Below are positions 7,423 through 17,083 of a stretch of DNA of 64,000 nucleotides, piece by piece. The position numbers and the translations under genes were made by a program. The stretch's first letter is position 1; the number at the start of each line of letters is the position of its first letter. The notes under the pieces are model-generated. The model was not told the DNA's origin. It made no database searches and saw only the letters and a program-made list of their open reading frames with translations. This DNA comes from an uncultured Limosilactobacillus sp. (GTDB taxonomy: Bacteria > Bacillota > Bacilli > Lactobacillales > Lactobacillaceae), in NCBI RefSeq assembly GCF_934202705.1, contig NZ_CAKPYE010000002.1, positions 124,001 through 188,000 of the forward strand, written 5' to 3'.

Positions 7423-9441
7423 TCACTCCTCAGCATTCACAGGATCATCCTTTGAATTGATGATCTCCATTAATTGGTGTTTAACATCTGAAATTGATTG
7501 GTCTTTAACCTGAGTTGCTGCATTAGCTAAGTGGCCTCCGCCACCCATTTTTTCCATAATTAATTGGACATTGTAATCACCCATTGATCGAGCAGAAATT
7601 CCAACCACATCATTCGATCTTCTTGTAATCACAAATGAAGCGTCAACGCCCTCGACCTGGAGCAACATATCAGCAGCCTGTGCAGCTGTCACTGGATCAT
7701 AAATCTTATCATCCGCACCAACACACAATGCTATTTTATCATTTAAAAATTCGGTATTGGAGATTAAATGGTTCCGTTCCATAAAATCATCAACATTTTC
7801 CTTCATAAAGTATTGGATCATTAATCCATCAGCACCAGCAGATCGAAGGTAGCTAGCTGCATCAAAAGTTCTGGTCCCGGCATTTTGAGTAAAGTTCTTT
7901 GTATCTACTTCAATCCCGGTCAACATTGCAGTTGCCTCTAGCTTATTCAAAGCCTTCCCTTCACGTGGCTGATATTCAAACATTTCTGTAATCAATTCAC
8001 AAGTTGAGGAAGCATATGGTTCAATGTAAACCAGTAATGGATTCTCTGGAAATTCTTCACCCCGGCGGTGATGATCAAAAATTACCGTTCGATTTTCAAG
8101 ACGTGAATAGAGTTTTGGTGCCATTGATAAACTAACCTTCGAATGATCAACCATTACCAAGAGACTCTTGTCAGTCGCTTTATCCATTGCCTGTTCAGGG
8201 GTCACTAAGCAGTCATTAATGCTCTGATAATCCTGAAACTGAAAAATCAATCTTGCAATGTCTGAGTGTAGTCGTTCTTGATCCAGAACAATCCAGCATT
8301 TCTGACCATTCATTTCTGCAATTCGACGGACTCCTAGGCAAGCCCCCATAGAATCCATATCAGGACTATTATGTCCAACGACAAAGATTTGATCAGCCTG
8401 GTTCATCAATTCTTGGAAAGCATGACTGATGACTCGTGCACGGACCCGCGTCCGTTTTTCCATCGGATTAGTTTTTCCACCGAAGAATCGTGCTTGCTCA
8501 TCATCTGCACGAACAACAACTTGATCACCACCACGACCAAGGGCTAAATCAAGATTACGTTGTGCAGTATCTGCTAACTTAATAAAATCTGTTTGCCCAT
8601 ATGAAATTCCAACACTTAACGTGACTGGTGAATTCATCTTCGAGGTATTTTCCCGAATGGTATCAAGAATTTTAAACTTCCGTTCTTCAAGTTTATGAAG
8701 ATCAATCTCATGTCCCATCAGAAGATAATTATCATCATCAATTACCTTTAGCAATAAATTAAACTTGTCAGCCCAATCACTTAATTCTGAAGTCACGTAA
8801 TTGTGCAGATTAGAAACGTCTGAGTCACTCATCCCTTGGGTTAGTTCCACATAGTTGTCTAAGTAGATATTTCCCAGAAAAAGCCGCTCATTTAAATACC
8901 GCTTATTAATTCGTTCGTATTTCGTAATATCCATCAAATAGATGTTGTTAAAACGCTTTTGATAAAAGAATTCAAATTGATGATTCTGCCAGCTAATCAC
9001 CGTTGGTGCGTGGTCATCCTGATGCTGATCAACAATTTCTGCTAACTCCGGCATGCTATTCTCTAGCTTTTCGCCAACAACAATCTGTTTGCCAAAGTAT
9101 TTAACCATATACGGATTTGCCCAACGAACCACTCCGCGGTCATTCATAATGATAATTCCCAATGGCATTTCGAGAAGTGCTTCTTGCTGACTGTTTTGAA
9201 CTTCATAAGTTAAATCACTTAAGTACTGTTCGGTTTCCCCGGCAAGATGTTGGAGTTGGGACAGGCTTAAAATTAAACCAGTAATCCCTAATAATAAAAG
9301 AATTATTCCCGCAACCCAGCTGTACAGAAAGGCCATCACAATTGCAATTGTCGTGGTTAACAACAAAAAAAGCGTATTTAAACGTAACCGACGATTCTTA
9401 AAAACTTTCGCAATTGTATTTTGACCAAACCAAAATCGCAT
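7423..9441 (-). CDS. gdpP: Cyclic-di-AMP phosphodiesterase GdpP
   Basis: Hydrolyses c-di-AMP to pApA and so affects potassium, osmotic and cell-wall homeostasis. The 672 residues contain two N-terminal membrane helices (about 17-55), a degenerate PAS domain (about 80-150), a degenerate GGDEF-like domain (about 170-300), a DHH domain with GHNSPDMDSMGA, MVDHSK and IFDHHRRGE, and a DHHA1 domain with GGGGHLANAA. The ATG at 9441 is preferred to GTG at 9450: GGGAGG is 8 nt from the ATG but abuts the GTG. Confidence 0.94.
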   Translation of the reverse strand: MRFWFGQNTIAKVFKNRRLRLNTLFLLLTTTIAIVMAFLYSWVAGIILLLLGITGLILSLSQLQHLAGETEQYLSDLTYEVQNSQQEALLEMPLGIIIMNDRGVVRWANPYMVKYFGKQIVVGEKLENSMPELAEIVDQHQDDHAPTVISWQNHQFEFFYQKRFNNIYLMDITKYERINKRYLNERLFLGNIYLDNYVELTQGMSDSDVSNLHNYVTSELSDWADKFNLLLKVIDDDNYLLMGHEIDLHKLEERKFKILDTIRENTSKMNSPVTLSVGISYGQTDFIKLADTAQRNLDLALGRGGDQVVVRADDEQARFFGGKTNPMEKRTRVRARVISHAFQELMNQADQIFVVGHNSPDMDSMGACLGVRRIAEMNGQKCWIVLDQERLHSDIARLIFQFQDYQSINDCLVTPEQAMDKATDKSLLVMVDHSKVSLSMAPKLYSRLENRTVIFDHHRRGEEFPENPLLVYIEPYASSTCELITEMFEYQPREGKALNKLEATAMLTGIEVDTKNFTQNAGTRTFDAASYLRSAGADGLMIQYFMKENVDDFMERNHLISNTEFLNDKIALCVGADDKIYDPVTAAQAADMLLQVEGVDASFVITRRSNDVVGISARSMGDYNVQLIMEKMGGGGHLANAATQVKDQSISDVKHQLMEIINSKDDPVNAEE

Positions 9442-9510
9442 CTCCCTCACCTCCCAGTAGAATAGTTTAACATTCTTATCTTATCACAAACGAAAAATCA
9501 ATTTAGTATA

Positions 9511-9543
9511 AAAAAATAAGATATGAACTAAAAGTTCATATCT
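9511..9543 (-). terminator. Terminator of the rpsF-ssb-rpsR operon
   Basis: On the minus strand AGATATGAAC / GTTCATATCT with a 5-nt loop, followed by a T-rich tract, 11 nt past the rpsR stop. Confidence 0.85.
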
Positions 9544-9553
9544 CATTTTATAA

Positions 9554-9790
9554 TTAGTCTTCCGCAACAAATGGAAGAAGACCCATGATCCGTGCACGCT
9601 TAATTGCAATTGTTAAGCGACGTTGGTTCTTAGCACTAGTCCCAGTTACTCGACGTGGTAAAATCTTACCACGTTCAGAAATGAACCGGCGTAATAAATC
9701 AGTGTCTTTGTAATCGATGTATTCAATGTGGTTTGCGGCGATAAAGTCTACCTTACGGCGACGACGGCCACCACGACGTTGTTGTGCCAT
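9554..9790 (-). CDS. rpsR: 30S ribosomal protein S18
   Basis: 78-residue basic protein with the S18 signatures RRRKVDFIAANHIEYIDYKD and RRVTGTSAKNQRRLTIAIKRAR. Third gene of rpsF-ssb-rpsR; S6 and S18 bind as a heterodimer in the 30S subunit. Confidence 0.97.
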   Translation of the reverse strand: MAQQRRGGRRRRKVDFIAANHIEYIDYKDTDLLRRFISERGKILPRRVTGTSAKNQRRLTIAIKRARIMGLLPFVAED

Positions 9791-9814
9791 GAAATTTACC
9801 TCCCCGTTAATTAT

Positions 9815-10480
9815 TTAAAACGGTACATCATCAATCGATGGTTCACCACCATCGTTCTTGTCTGATGAACTGTTGTTGTCTTTGTTCGTGCCCATTGCAC
9901 TATTATCATCAATATTGATGTTGTTGTCATTAGATGAATCATTTGAATCATCATTGTTAAATGGCAACGTACTCAAATCAACCTGATTATCTTGGTTAAA
10001 GACCGGTTGATTGTTAGCGGCTGGTTGAGTTGGGTTACTATTGCTAAAATTACCACCATTGTTATTGAACGCATTGTTTTGGTTAAGGTTTTGATTATTA
10101 TTAAACCCACCATTATTTCCACGATTGTAACCACCTTGGTTATTTGTTCCTTGGTTATTCGACCGTGGTTCCAATAACGCAAAGTTTTCAACGGTAACTT
10201 CGGTAACGTAAACACGTTGACCTTGGTTATTTTCGTAATTTCGGGTAGAAAGTCGACCATCAATGCCCACTAATGAACCCTTATGAGTGAAATTAGCGAA
10301 ATTTTCAGCTGACTTCCGCCAAATAACGCAGTTAATAAAGTCTGCGTCGCGATCACCATTCTGATTTCTGAACTGACGATCGACAGCGACAGAAAAACTG
10401 CAGACTGCTGTTCCGCTACCGGTATACCGCAATTCCGGATCTCTTGTTAACCGTCCAGTTAATACTACACGATTTAACAT
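9815..10480 (-). CDS. ssb: Single-stranded DNA-binding protein
   Basis: Essential SSB of replication and repair. Residues about 1-105 form the OB fold (MLNRVVLTGRLTRDPELRYT; FINCVIWRK), then a long low-complexity Asn/Gly/Gln-rich linker (about 110-205), and the acidic tip ending DDVPF that recruits partner proteins. At 221 residues it is longer than many SSBs because of the linker. Position between rpsF and rpsR is classical. Confidence 0.97.
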   Translation of the reverse strand: MLNRVVLTGRLTRDPELRYTGSGTAVCSFSVAVDRQFRNQNGDRDADFINCVIWRKSAENFANFTHKGSLVGIDGRLSTRNYENNQGQRVYVTEVTVENFALLEPRSNNQGTNNQGGYNRGNNGGFNNNQNLNQNNAFNNNGGNFSNSNPTQPAANNQPVFNQDNQVDLSTLPFNNDDSNDSSNDNNINIDDNSAMGTNKDNNSSSDKNDGGEPSIDDVPF

Positions 10481-10514
10481 CAGACATCACTCCTCTCAAT
10501 TTATTTCGTTAAGA

Positions 10515-10808
10515 CTAACCGCGCTTAACGATCATGTGACGTAAAATGTCGTCGCTGAACTTAGATAAACGATCAAATTCGTTTAATGGTTGGTCGTTAT
10601 CAGTCGTTACGTTAATAACGTGGTAAGTACCTTCTGTGTACTTATCAATTGGGTACGCGAAACGACGAGTTGACCAATCCTTTGAATCAACAACAGTTGC
10701 ACCATTGTCTGACAGAACCTTATCAAAGCGTTCTACTAAAGCGCTCTTTGCTGATTCATCAATGTCAGGACGAATGATGTAAGTAATTTCATATTTGCGT
10801 GTTTCCAT
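10515..10808 (-). CDS. rpsF: 30S ribosomal protein S6
   Basis: 97 residues with the S6 pattern KYEITYIIRPDIDE and STRRFAYPIDKYTEGTYHV. First gene of the rpsF-ssb-rpsR operon; AAGGAGGTG lies upstream of the ATG and just past a structured leader. Confidence 0.97.
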   Translation of the reverse strand: METRKYEITYIIRPDIDESAKSALVERFDKVLSDNGATVVDSKDWSTRRFAYPIDKYTEGTYHVINVTTDNDQPLNEFDRLSKFSDDILRHMIVKRG

Positions 10809-10827
10809 GAATGTTACACCTCCTTAT

Positions 10828-10877
10828 GGACTCTGGCCCTTTCTCCACATGAGAAAGAACAAGGAGAGTAGACGTCC
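10828..10877 (-). ncRNA. Ribosomal-protein leader of rpsF (S6:S18-type candidate)
   Basis: The transcript between the promoter and the rpsF Shine-Dalgarno folds into an apical hairpin CTTTCTC/GAGAAAG (10839-10857), closed by GGAC (10874-10877) pairing with GTCC (10828-10831); the 3' strand includes GGGCCAGAGTCC next to the Shine-Dalgarno. S6:S18 binds such leaders in many bacteria to repress the operon. I did not find the reported CCGA loop motif, so the class is tentative. Confidence 0.45.
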
Positions 10878-10901
10878 TCTAACGTATACTCACAGACTAG
10901 A

Positions 10902-10930
10902 ATAATAGCATAATTCTTCTTAAATAACAA
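10902..10930 (-). promoter_or_regulatory. Promoter of rpsF-ssb-rpsR
   Basis: Minus strand TTGTTA, 17-bp spacer, TATTAT. Start predicted near 10895, giving a leader of about 85 nt. Confidence 0.75.
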
Positions 10931-10940
10931 GGATTAAGCA

Positions 10941-10994
10941 AAAAGATCTGAAATTGCGGTCTATTATTTAAAGACGAAATTTCAGATCTTTTTT
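10941..10994. terminator. gyrA terminator
   Basis: Inverted repeat AAAGATCTGAAATT / AATTTCAGATCTTT around a short inner hairpin, with A and T runs on the two sides; lies 6 nt past the gyrA stop. Confidence 0.88.
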
Positions 10995-10999
10995 ATTAA

Positions 11000-13510
11000 T
11001 TAATTTTCAGTTTTTGATGCTGATTCATCATCTTCAGTAACTTCTTCTTGCTCTTCGGATTCTGAATCGTCCTCTTTTGCAACTCTCGCCATCGTTGCCA
11101 CCTTTGAACCATCAGCTAATTTAATTAAGTGAACACCAATTGTGGCCCGTCCCGTTTCGGAAACAGTTTCAACACCAAACCGGATAATTACTCCTTCGGT
11201 CGTTACTAACATGATATCTTCATCGCCCTTAACCGTTGTTAAACCGGCCAACGGACCATTCTTTTCAGTCACATTAACGGTCTTAATACCTTTACCGCCA
11301 CGACCCTTAATTGGATATTCTGTCGCAGGGGTCTGTTTACCAAATCCCTTTTCACTAATTACCAGAACTTTGCTATCAGGATCCAATTGGCCTGCACCAA
11401 TGACAAAGTCACCCTCACGAAGGCGGACACCACGAACTCCGGCAGCTGCCCGTCCCATTGACCGAACTGCACTGGCACTAAAGCTGACCGCATATCCTGC
11501 ATGAGTACCGATAATCATATTCTGATCATGGTCAATAATTTCCACAGCAATTAATTCATCACCATCATGTAAATTAATCGCCTTCAGCCCATTGCTTCGA
11601 ATATTCTTAAATTCTTCAACAGAGGTTCGCTTAACAATTCCTTGCTTAGTAACAAAGAATAGATCTCGATTGGCATCTTCATCAGCAGTATTTGAAACGT
11701 TAATCACCGCATTAATCTTTTCCTTAGCATCAATTCCGAGAAGATTAATAATCGGAATTCCTTGTGCTGAACGGCCATATTCAGGAATTTCATACCCCTT
11801 CATCGAGAAGACCTTTCCTGAATTAGTAAAGAATAACAGCACATCGTGAGTTGAGCTAGAAATTAGATGCTCAATAAAGTCATCGCTGTGAACGCCCATT
11901 CCCTTAACACCACGGCCTCCACGATTCTGTGACTTAAATTCATCAACTGGTAATCGTTTAATGTAGCCATTGTGGGTCAAGGTAACGACAATATCTTGCT
12001 CTTCAATTAGATCTTCATCTTCAAGATTAGTAATATCGCCAACCTGTAACTCAGTCCGTCGAGCATCACCAAACCGTCGTTGGATTTCCTTCAATTCATC
12101 ATAGATGATCTGTTGAATTCGTTCTCGGTGAGCAAGAATATCTTTGTAATCAGCAATTGCTTCCATCAGCTTCTTGTATTCAGCTTCAATCTTCTCCCGT
12201 TCCAATCCGGTTAACCGAACCAGCCGCATATCAAGAATAGCTTGTGCCTGGCGATCTGATAGGCCATAATTGCTCATCAATTCGCTCTTGGCTACTTCAC
12301 TCGTTTGTGATTGACGAATGATTTTAATAATTTCGTCAATATGATCAAGGGCAATGCGCAACCCTTCAACAATATGTGCACGACTTTGGGCCTTCTTAAG
12401 TTCAAATTCTGTCCGTCGTCGAACAACTTCTTCTTGGTGTTCCAGGTAGTAAGTCAGAATTTCTTTTAAACTTAAAATCTTTGGCGCGCCTTTAACAATT
12501 GCTAACATGTTGAAATTAAAAGTCGTTTGCATCAAAGTCATCTTGTATAAATTGTTCAAAATGACTTCTGCACTAGCGTCGCGGCGCACATCAATGACAA
12601 TCCGCATTCCTTCACGGTCAGTTTCATCATTAACATCGGTAATCCCGTCGATTTCTTTTTCACGTGCTAGCTCCGCAATCCGTTCGATTAATTTGGCCTT
12701 GTTAACCATGTATGGAATTTCGTGAACAATAATTTGTTGTCGACCCGTCTTGGTTTCTTCAATATCAACCTTAGCACGAACAATAATTGTTCCCTTACCT
12801 GTTTCGTAGGCTTTGCGAATTCCAGATTTACCGAGGACCACTCCACCAGTCGGGAAGTCCGGACCAGGTAAGACTTTCATTAAATCTTCAGTCGTAGCGT
12901 CTGGATTATCCATTAACACGTGAATAGCACTAATAACTTCACCCAAATTATGAGTTGGAATATTGGTTGCCATTCCAACGGCAATCCCAGATGCTCCATT
13001 AACTAACAGGTTGGGAAAGCGTGCTGGTAAAACGGTTGGTTCCTTTTCCGTCCCGTCATAGTTATCTTGAAAATCAACCGTATCTTTATTAATGTCACGT
13101 AACATCTCAACGGCAATTTTGCTCATTCGGGCTTCTGTATAACGCATGGCAGCGGCACCATCACCATCGACTGACCCGAAGTTACCATGACCGTCAACTA
13201 ACATGTAACGGTAACTAAAATCTTGCGCCATCCGTACCAAGCCTTCGTAAATTGAAGAGTCTCCATGAGGGTGGAACTTCCCCATAACGTCTCCAACAAT
13301 TCTGGCAGACTTTTTATAAGGTTTATCAGGAGTTACCCCTAGTTCATTCATTCCATATAAAATCCGTCTTTGAACTGGTTTTAACCCATCACGAACGTCA
13401 GGTAATGCCCGTGACACGATGACACTCATCGCATAATCCAAAAACGAGTTCCGCATCTGACTAGTTAATTTGACATCAGTAATGCGGTTTGACATTTCTT
13501 CTTCAGCCAC
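11000..13510 (-). CDS. gyrA: DNA gyrase subunit A
   Basis: Catalytic strand-passing subunit of gyrase. The 836 residues include the winged-helix domain, active-site Tyr124 (AAAMRYTEARM), the quinolone-determining segment HPHGDSSIYE with S85 and E89 (sensitive-type residues), coiled coil, and C-terminal beta-pinwheel with the GyrA box QNRGGRG. An acidic tail (EEQEEVTEDDE) ends the protein. It follows gyrB by 20 bp. Confidence 0.98.
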   Translation of the reverse strand: MAEEEMSNRITDVKLTSQMRNSFLDYAMSVIVSRALPDVRDGLKPVQRRILYGMNELGVTPDKPYKKSARIVGDVMGKFHPHGDSSIYEGLVRMAQDFSYRYMLVDGHGNFGSVDGDGAAAMRYTEARMSKIAVEMLRDINKDTVDFQDNYDGTEKEPTVLPARFPNLLVNGASGIAVGMATNIPTHNLGEVISAIHVLMDNPDATTEDLMKVLPGPDFPTGGVVLGKSGIRKAYETGKGTIIVRAKVDIEETKTGRQQIIVHEIPYMVNKAKLIERIAELAREKEIDGITDVNDETDREGMRIVIDVRRDASAEVILNNLYKMTLMQTTFNFNMLAIVKGAPKILSLKEILTYYLEHQEEVVRRRTEFELKKAQSRAHIVEGLRIALDHIDEIIKIIRQSQTSEVAKSELMSNYGLSDRQAQAILDMRLVRLTGLEREKIEAEYKKLMEAIADYKDILAHRERIQQIIYDELKEIQRRFGDARRTELQVGDITNLEDEDLIEEQDIVVTLTHNGYIKRLPVDEFKSQNRGGRGVKGMGVHSDDFIEHLISSSTHDVLLFFTNSGKVFSMKGYEIPEYGRSAQGIPIINLLGIDAKEKINAVINVSNTADEDANRDLFFVTKQGIVKRTSVEEFKNIRSNGLKAINLHDGDELIAVEIIDHDQNMIIGTHAGYAVSFSASAVRSMGRAAAGVRGVRLREGDFVIGAGQLDPDSKVLVISEKGFGKQTPATEYPIKGRGGKGIKTVNVTEKNGPLAGLTTVKGDEDIMLVTTEGVIIRFGVETVSETGRATIGVHLIKLADGSKVATMARVAKEDDSESEEQEEVTEDDESASKTEN

Positions 13511-13530
13511 TCGTCTCGTTCCTCCTCAAA

Positions 13531-15501
13531 TTAAAGGTCTAAGTTCTTAACAAATGTCGCATTCTTTTCGATAAATTCACGCCGTGGACCAACTTTAGTT
13601 CCCATTAACATTGGGAAAATTTTATCTGCTGCTGCAGCGTCATCAAGGTCAACCCGCAAAAGATGTCGGTTCTCCGGATCCATCGTTGTTTCCCAAAGTT
13701 GTTCAGCATCCATTTCACCAAGCCCCTTGTAACGTTGAATCACTGGTTTTGGACTCGGTTGAAGGGAATTAACAACCCGTTCTAATTCCTCATCCGTTTC
13801 AATATATTTAACGAACTTGCCTTGGCGCACTTGATACAGTGGCGGTTGTGCAATATAGACATAGCCTTTTTCAATCATTGGTCGCATGAACCGATAGAAG
13901 AGTGTTAATAACAGTGTCCGAATGTGTGCACCATCAACATCGGCATCAGTCATAATAATTAACTTGTGATAATTAGCCTTTGAAACATCAAAGTCTTCAC
14001 CAAATCCAGTCCCAAGGGCCGTAAATAATGATCGAATTTCATCATTGGCTAAGACCCGGTTAAGACTTGCCTTTTCAACATTTAAAATTTTCCCTCGAAT
14101 TGGCAAAATGGCTTGAGTTAACCGTGAACGACCTTGCTTAGCAGAGCCACCAGCGGAATCCCCTTCGACGATAAATAACTCAGAGATATTTGGGTCTTTA
14201 CTCGTGTTATCCGCTAATTTACCTGGCAAGTTACTGATTTCTAACCCGCTCTTTTTCCGGGTAACTTCACGAGCCCGCTTAGCTGCAACCCGCGCTTTAG
14301 AAGCTAGCATCCCTTTTTCAACAATCTTCTTTGCGGTGTCAGGATGTTCCATCATAAACCGGTTCATGGTTTCGCTAAAGATATGATCTGTAGCTGTCCG
14401 CGCGTCGGAGTTACTTAGTTTGGTCTTGGTTTGACCTTCAAATTGTGGGTTTGGATGCTTGATTGATACAACCGCAGTCAGGCCCTCACGAACATCATCA
14501 CCGGATAACGTATTGTTGTTACCCTTGAGCTGACCACTCTTCCGCCCGTAATCGTTAATTACCCGTGTGAGCGCAGTCTTAAAACCAGTTTCGTGACTTC
14601 CACCTTCATAAGTATGGATATTATTGGTAAACGTTAATAGATTGCAACGATAACCACTCGTGTATTGTAACGAAACTTCGACAGTGATGCCGTTGTACTC
14701 ACCCTCAACATAAATTGGCGGATCAAAGAGTAACTCATGTCCATGGTTTAAAAATTCAACATAGTGACGAATTCCGCCTTCATAATGAAACTCTTGACGA
14801 TGATCCTCATCATTTCGTTTATCCTCAATCGTGATCTTGAGTCCCTTGTTTAGAAAGGCAAGTTCACGAATTCGGTCTGTTAACGTTTTAATGTTATAAA
14901 CCGTTGTTTCACGGAAAATATCGGGATCTGGTTTGAAGTGAACAATTGTCCCGTGTTGGGTTTCTGGAAGTCCTTCTTTAATTACCTTCATCGGCGTCTT
15001 AACATGTCCGCCCTGAAAGTCCATATAGTATTCTTTGCCTTGTCGGGCAACTCGCACATCAAGTTCCGTTGAAAGAGCATTAACAACCGAGGCACCAACC
15101 CCATGAAGTCCACCGGAAACTTTGTAACCACCATTACCAAACTTCCCACCAGCATGCAGCACTGTAAAAACAGTTTCAAGCGCTGGCTTCCCAGTTTCTT
15201 TTTGAATATCGACCGGGATTCCCCGACCGTTATCAGTAACAGTAATACTATTGTCTGCTTCAACAACAACGTTAATTTCATCCGCGAATCCAGCTAATGC
15301 TTCATCGATTCCGTTATCAACAATTTCCCAAACTAAGTGGTGCAACCCCTGTGCAGTTGTTGAACCAATGTACATTCCTGGCCGTTTTCGAACTGCTTCC
15401 AAGCCCTTTAAAACTTGAATTTGGCTCGCATCATATTTACTACCAAGTTCGGCTTTCTTTTCAGCCTTTTCTTCCTGTAGTTCGCGTTCTTTATTGCTCA
15501 C
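13531..15501 (-). CDS. gyrB: DNA gyrase subunit B
   Basis: ATPase subunit of gyrase, 656 residues: GHKL ATPase domain (RKRPGMYIGST; IVDNGIDEALAG; VTDNGRGIPV; GGLHGVG), transducer, and TOPRIM domain with EGDSAGGSAKQGR and DADVDGAHI. The start is GTG, overlapping the recF stop as GTGA, with AAGGAGG upstream, so it is translationally coupled to recF. Confidence 0.98.
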   Translation of the reverse strand: MSNKERELQEEKAEKKAELGSKYDASQIQVLKGLEAVRKRPGMYIGSTTAQGLHHLVWEIVDNGIDEALAGFADEINVVVEADNSITVTDNGRGIPVDIQKETGKPALETVFTVLHAGGKFGNGGYKVSGGLHGVGASVVNALSTELDVRVARQGKEYYMDFQGGHVKTPMKVIKEGLPETQHGTIVHFKPDPDIFRETTVYNIKTLTDRIRELAFLNKGLKITIEDKRNDEDHRQEFHYEGGIRHYVEFLNHGHELLFDPPIYVEGEYNGITVEVSLQYTSGYRCNLLTFTNNIHTYEGGSHETGFKTALTRVINDYGRKSGQLKGNNNTLSGDDVREGLTAVVSIKHPNPQFEGQTKTKLSNSDARTATDHIFSETMNRFMMEHPDTAKKIVEKGMLASKARVAAKRAREVTRKKSGLEISNLPGKLADNTSKDPNISELFIVEGDSAGGSAKQGRSRLTQAILPIRGKILNVEKASLNRVLANDEIRSLFTALGTGFGEDFDVSKANYHKLIIMTDADVDGAHIRTLLLTLFYRFMRPMIEKGYVYIAQPPLYQVRQGKFVKYIETDEELERVVNSLQPSPKPVIQRYKGLGEMDAEQLWETTMDPENRHLLRVDLDDAAAADKIFPMLMGTKVGPRREFIEKNATFVKNLDL

Positions 15502-16622
15502 GTTGTTTCCTCCTTCGTCAGTGTCCCACCATCAATTTTAAAAATTGTCGGTCGCTTAATTAATTGCCGCGCAACACCGCTCAAACTAGTGGTTGTTAAA
15601 AAGGTTTGCACCTTATCCTGAATTGCCGTTAGCAAATGGGTCTGTCGATCATCATCTAATTCAGATAGGACATCGTCCAACAACAGTAACGGGTATTCTC
15701 CGGTTTGGTCTTTCATTAGGTCAATTTCGGCTAATTTTACTGCCAAGGCCGTCGTTCTTTGCTGGCCCTGCGAACCAAAATGCTGCACATTTTGACCATT
15801 CACAATGAAATGAATGTCATCTCGCTGTGGACCAGCGAGCGTTGTTCCAAGACTAATTTCACGTTCTAAATTATTACTTAACAGCTTACGGAGCTGTGTT
15901 TGTAAATCATCAGCTGTTGTTTGCCCATCAATCGTTAACTGCGTTACATATTTAAGCTGGAGTCGTTCTGTCTGTAGCGAAATATGCTCATGCAACTGTT
16001 GCGCCCATTTTTCTAATTGTTTCAACAGCTTATAACGGGATAACACAATGGCCGCGCCGTCTTCAGCAAGCTGATCAGAGAGTACCTCAAGCAAAACCCG
16101 ATCTGTCTGTTCACCTGATCGTAATTGTTTAAGGTACTGATTTCGTTGCTGAAGTAGTGAGTGGTAGTGGCTAACGTTGTATAAATAAGCACTGCTCATC
16201 TGTCCAAATTCCATATTCATAAATTGACGACGAACTTGAGGTGCTCCTTTAACCAAAGCTAAATCCTCTGGAGCAAATAGCACGACGTTCAAATTACCAA
16301 CGTATGCTGATAAACGATTTTGGTATAGATGATTGACTTTAACCCGTTTGCCCCCCTGGGCTATCTGAATTTCTAGCGGAACGCGTTCCACTTGTTTTTG
16401 AACTTTTCCAGACAAAAAAGCCTGCTTCTGCTTCCATTGGATCAGTTCACGATCTTTAGAAGTACGGTGGCTTTTGGTTAATGCTAAAACATGGATGGCC
16501 TCAAGTAGATTTGTTTTGCCTTGGGCATTTTCACCAATAAAAACATTAATCCCTGGTGAAAAATTCACTGCTAATTCACCATAATTACGGAAATGTTTCA
16601 GCTGCAGCTCCTGCAAAATCAT
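15498..16622 (-). CDS. recF: DNA replication and repair protein RecF
   Basis: SMC-like ABC ATPase that helps load RecA at single-strand gaps. The 374 residues show Walker A GENAQGKTNLLEAI, signature motif LGTTLAGPQRDD, and Walker B LLLLDDVLSELDD. Lies between yaaA and gyrB with a 4-bp overlap at the 3' end. Confidence 0.97.
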   Translation of the reverse strand: MILQELQLKHFRNYGELAVNFSPGINVFIGENAQGKTNLLEAIHVLALTKSHRTSKDRELIQWKQKQAFLSGKVQKQVERVPLEIQIAQGGKRVKVNHLYQNRLSAYVGNLNVVLFAPEDLALVKGAPQVRRQFMNMEFGQMSSAYLYNVSHYHSLLQQRNQYLKQLRSGEQTDRVLLEVLSDQLAEDGAAIVLSRYKLLKQLEKWAQQLHEHISLQTERLQLKYVTQLTIDGQTTADDLQTQLRKLLSNNLEREISLGTTLAGPQRDDIHFIVNGQNVQHFGSQGQQRTTALAVKLAEIDLMKDQTGEYPLLLLDDVLSELDDDRQTHLLTAIQDKVQTFLTTTSLSGVARQLIKRPTIFKIDGGTLTKEETT

Positions 16623-16628
16623 CGACCA

Positions 16629-16859
16629 TCACTGCTTACTTTCAATTTTGACAGATTCAATCCCTACAATTTCAACTTGATCATTAGGGTACAGCTTTTT
16701 CCCCCGTCGATCATCAAGTTCGCCATTGATTTTGACCTGATGTTCCTTTAAAAACCACTTAGCCGCGCCGCCAGTTGGAATGATTCCTTCTTCTTTAAGT
16801 AGCTGGCCGAGAGTAATAAAGTCACGATCAATTTGGAAAACTTTACTATTATTCACCAT
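16629..16859 (-). CDS. yaaA: S4-domain RNA-binding protein YaaA (RlbA-like)
   Basis: Small S4-like RNA-binding protein (76 residues): ITLGQLLKEEGIIPTGGAAK, WFLKEHQVKING, DDRRGKKLYPNDQVEI. Position between dnaN and recF is conserved in Firmicutes. Start uncertain: ATG 16859 is close to AGGTGA, a GTG at 16865 lies in that Shine-Dalgarno, and a GTG at 16856 is also possible. In the family it has been linked to ribosome assembly. Confidence 0.88.
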   Translation of the reverse strand: MVNNSKVFQIDRDFITLGQLLKEEGIIPTGGAAKWFLKEHQVKINGELDDRRGKKLYPNDQVEIVGIESVKIESKQ

Positions 16860-16883
16860 ATTCACCTGCTTTACTAAGGTTTT

Positions 16884-16912
16884 ATTATAGTCTTTTTTTT
16901 AGTCAAAAACAA
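16884..16912 (-). promoter_or_regulatory. Promoter of yaaA-recF-gyrB-gyrA
   Basis: Minus strand TTGTTT, 17-bp spacer (includes a tract of eight A), TATAAT. The start would fall about 12-18 nt before yaaA, giving a very short leader. The 110 bp between this and the dnaN terminator hold nothing else I can name. Confidence 0.7.
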
Positions 16913-17030
16913 ATTTAGACAACCTCTCACGCGATTTTAGCCAATTTAATGGTCATGAGTGTTTTTCATCAAAATTGCCCTAAATTCGTCGAGAATCGCT
17001 ATATTTATCTTTAAGCATTTTAACCGAACA

Positions 17031-17067
17031 AAAAAACATGAAGTCTAAATCAGGCTTCATGTTTTTT
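17031..17067. terminator. Terminator of the dnaA-dnaN operon
   Basis: Stem AAAACATGAAG / CTTCATGTTTT with A and T runs; follows the dnaN stop on the minus strand by about 17 nt. Confidence 0.87.
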
Positions 17068-17083
17068 AATTACTGCTTGGCTA

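Noticed and set aside
9973..10263. Open frames in both directions opposite the ssb linker
   Set aside because: Caused by the repetitive Asn/Gly codons of the SSB linker; no start signals.
12656..12671. Possible parS in gyrA (TTTTTCACGTGCTAGC)
   Set aside because: Right arm does not match; about 11 of 16 positions.
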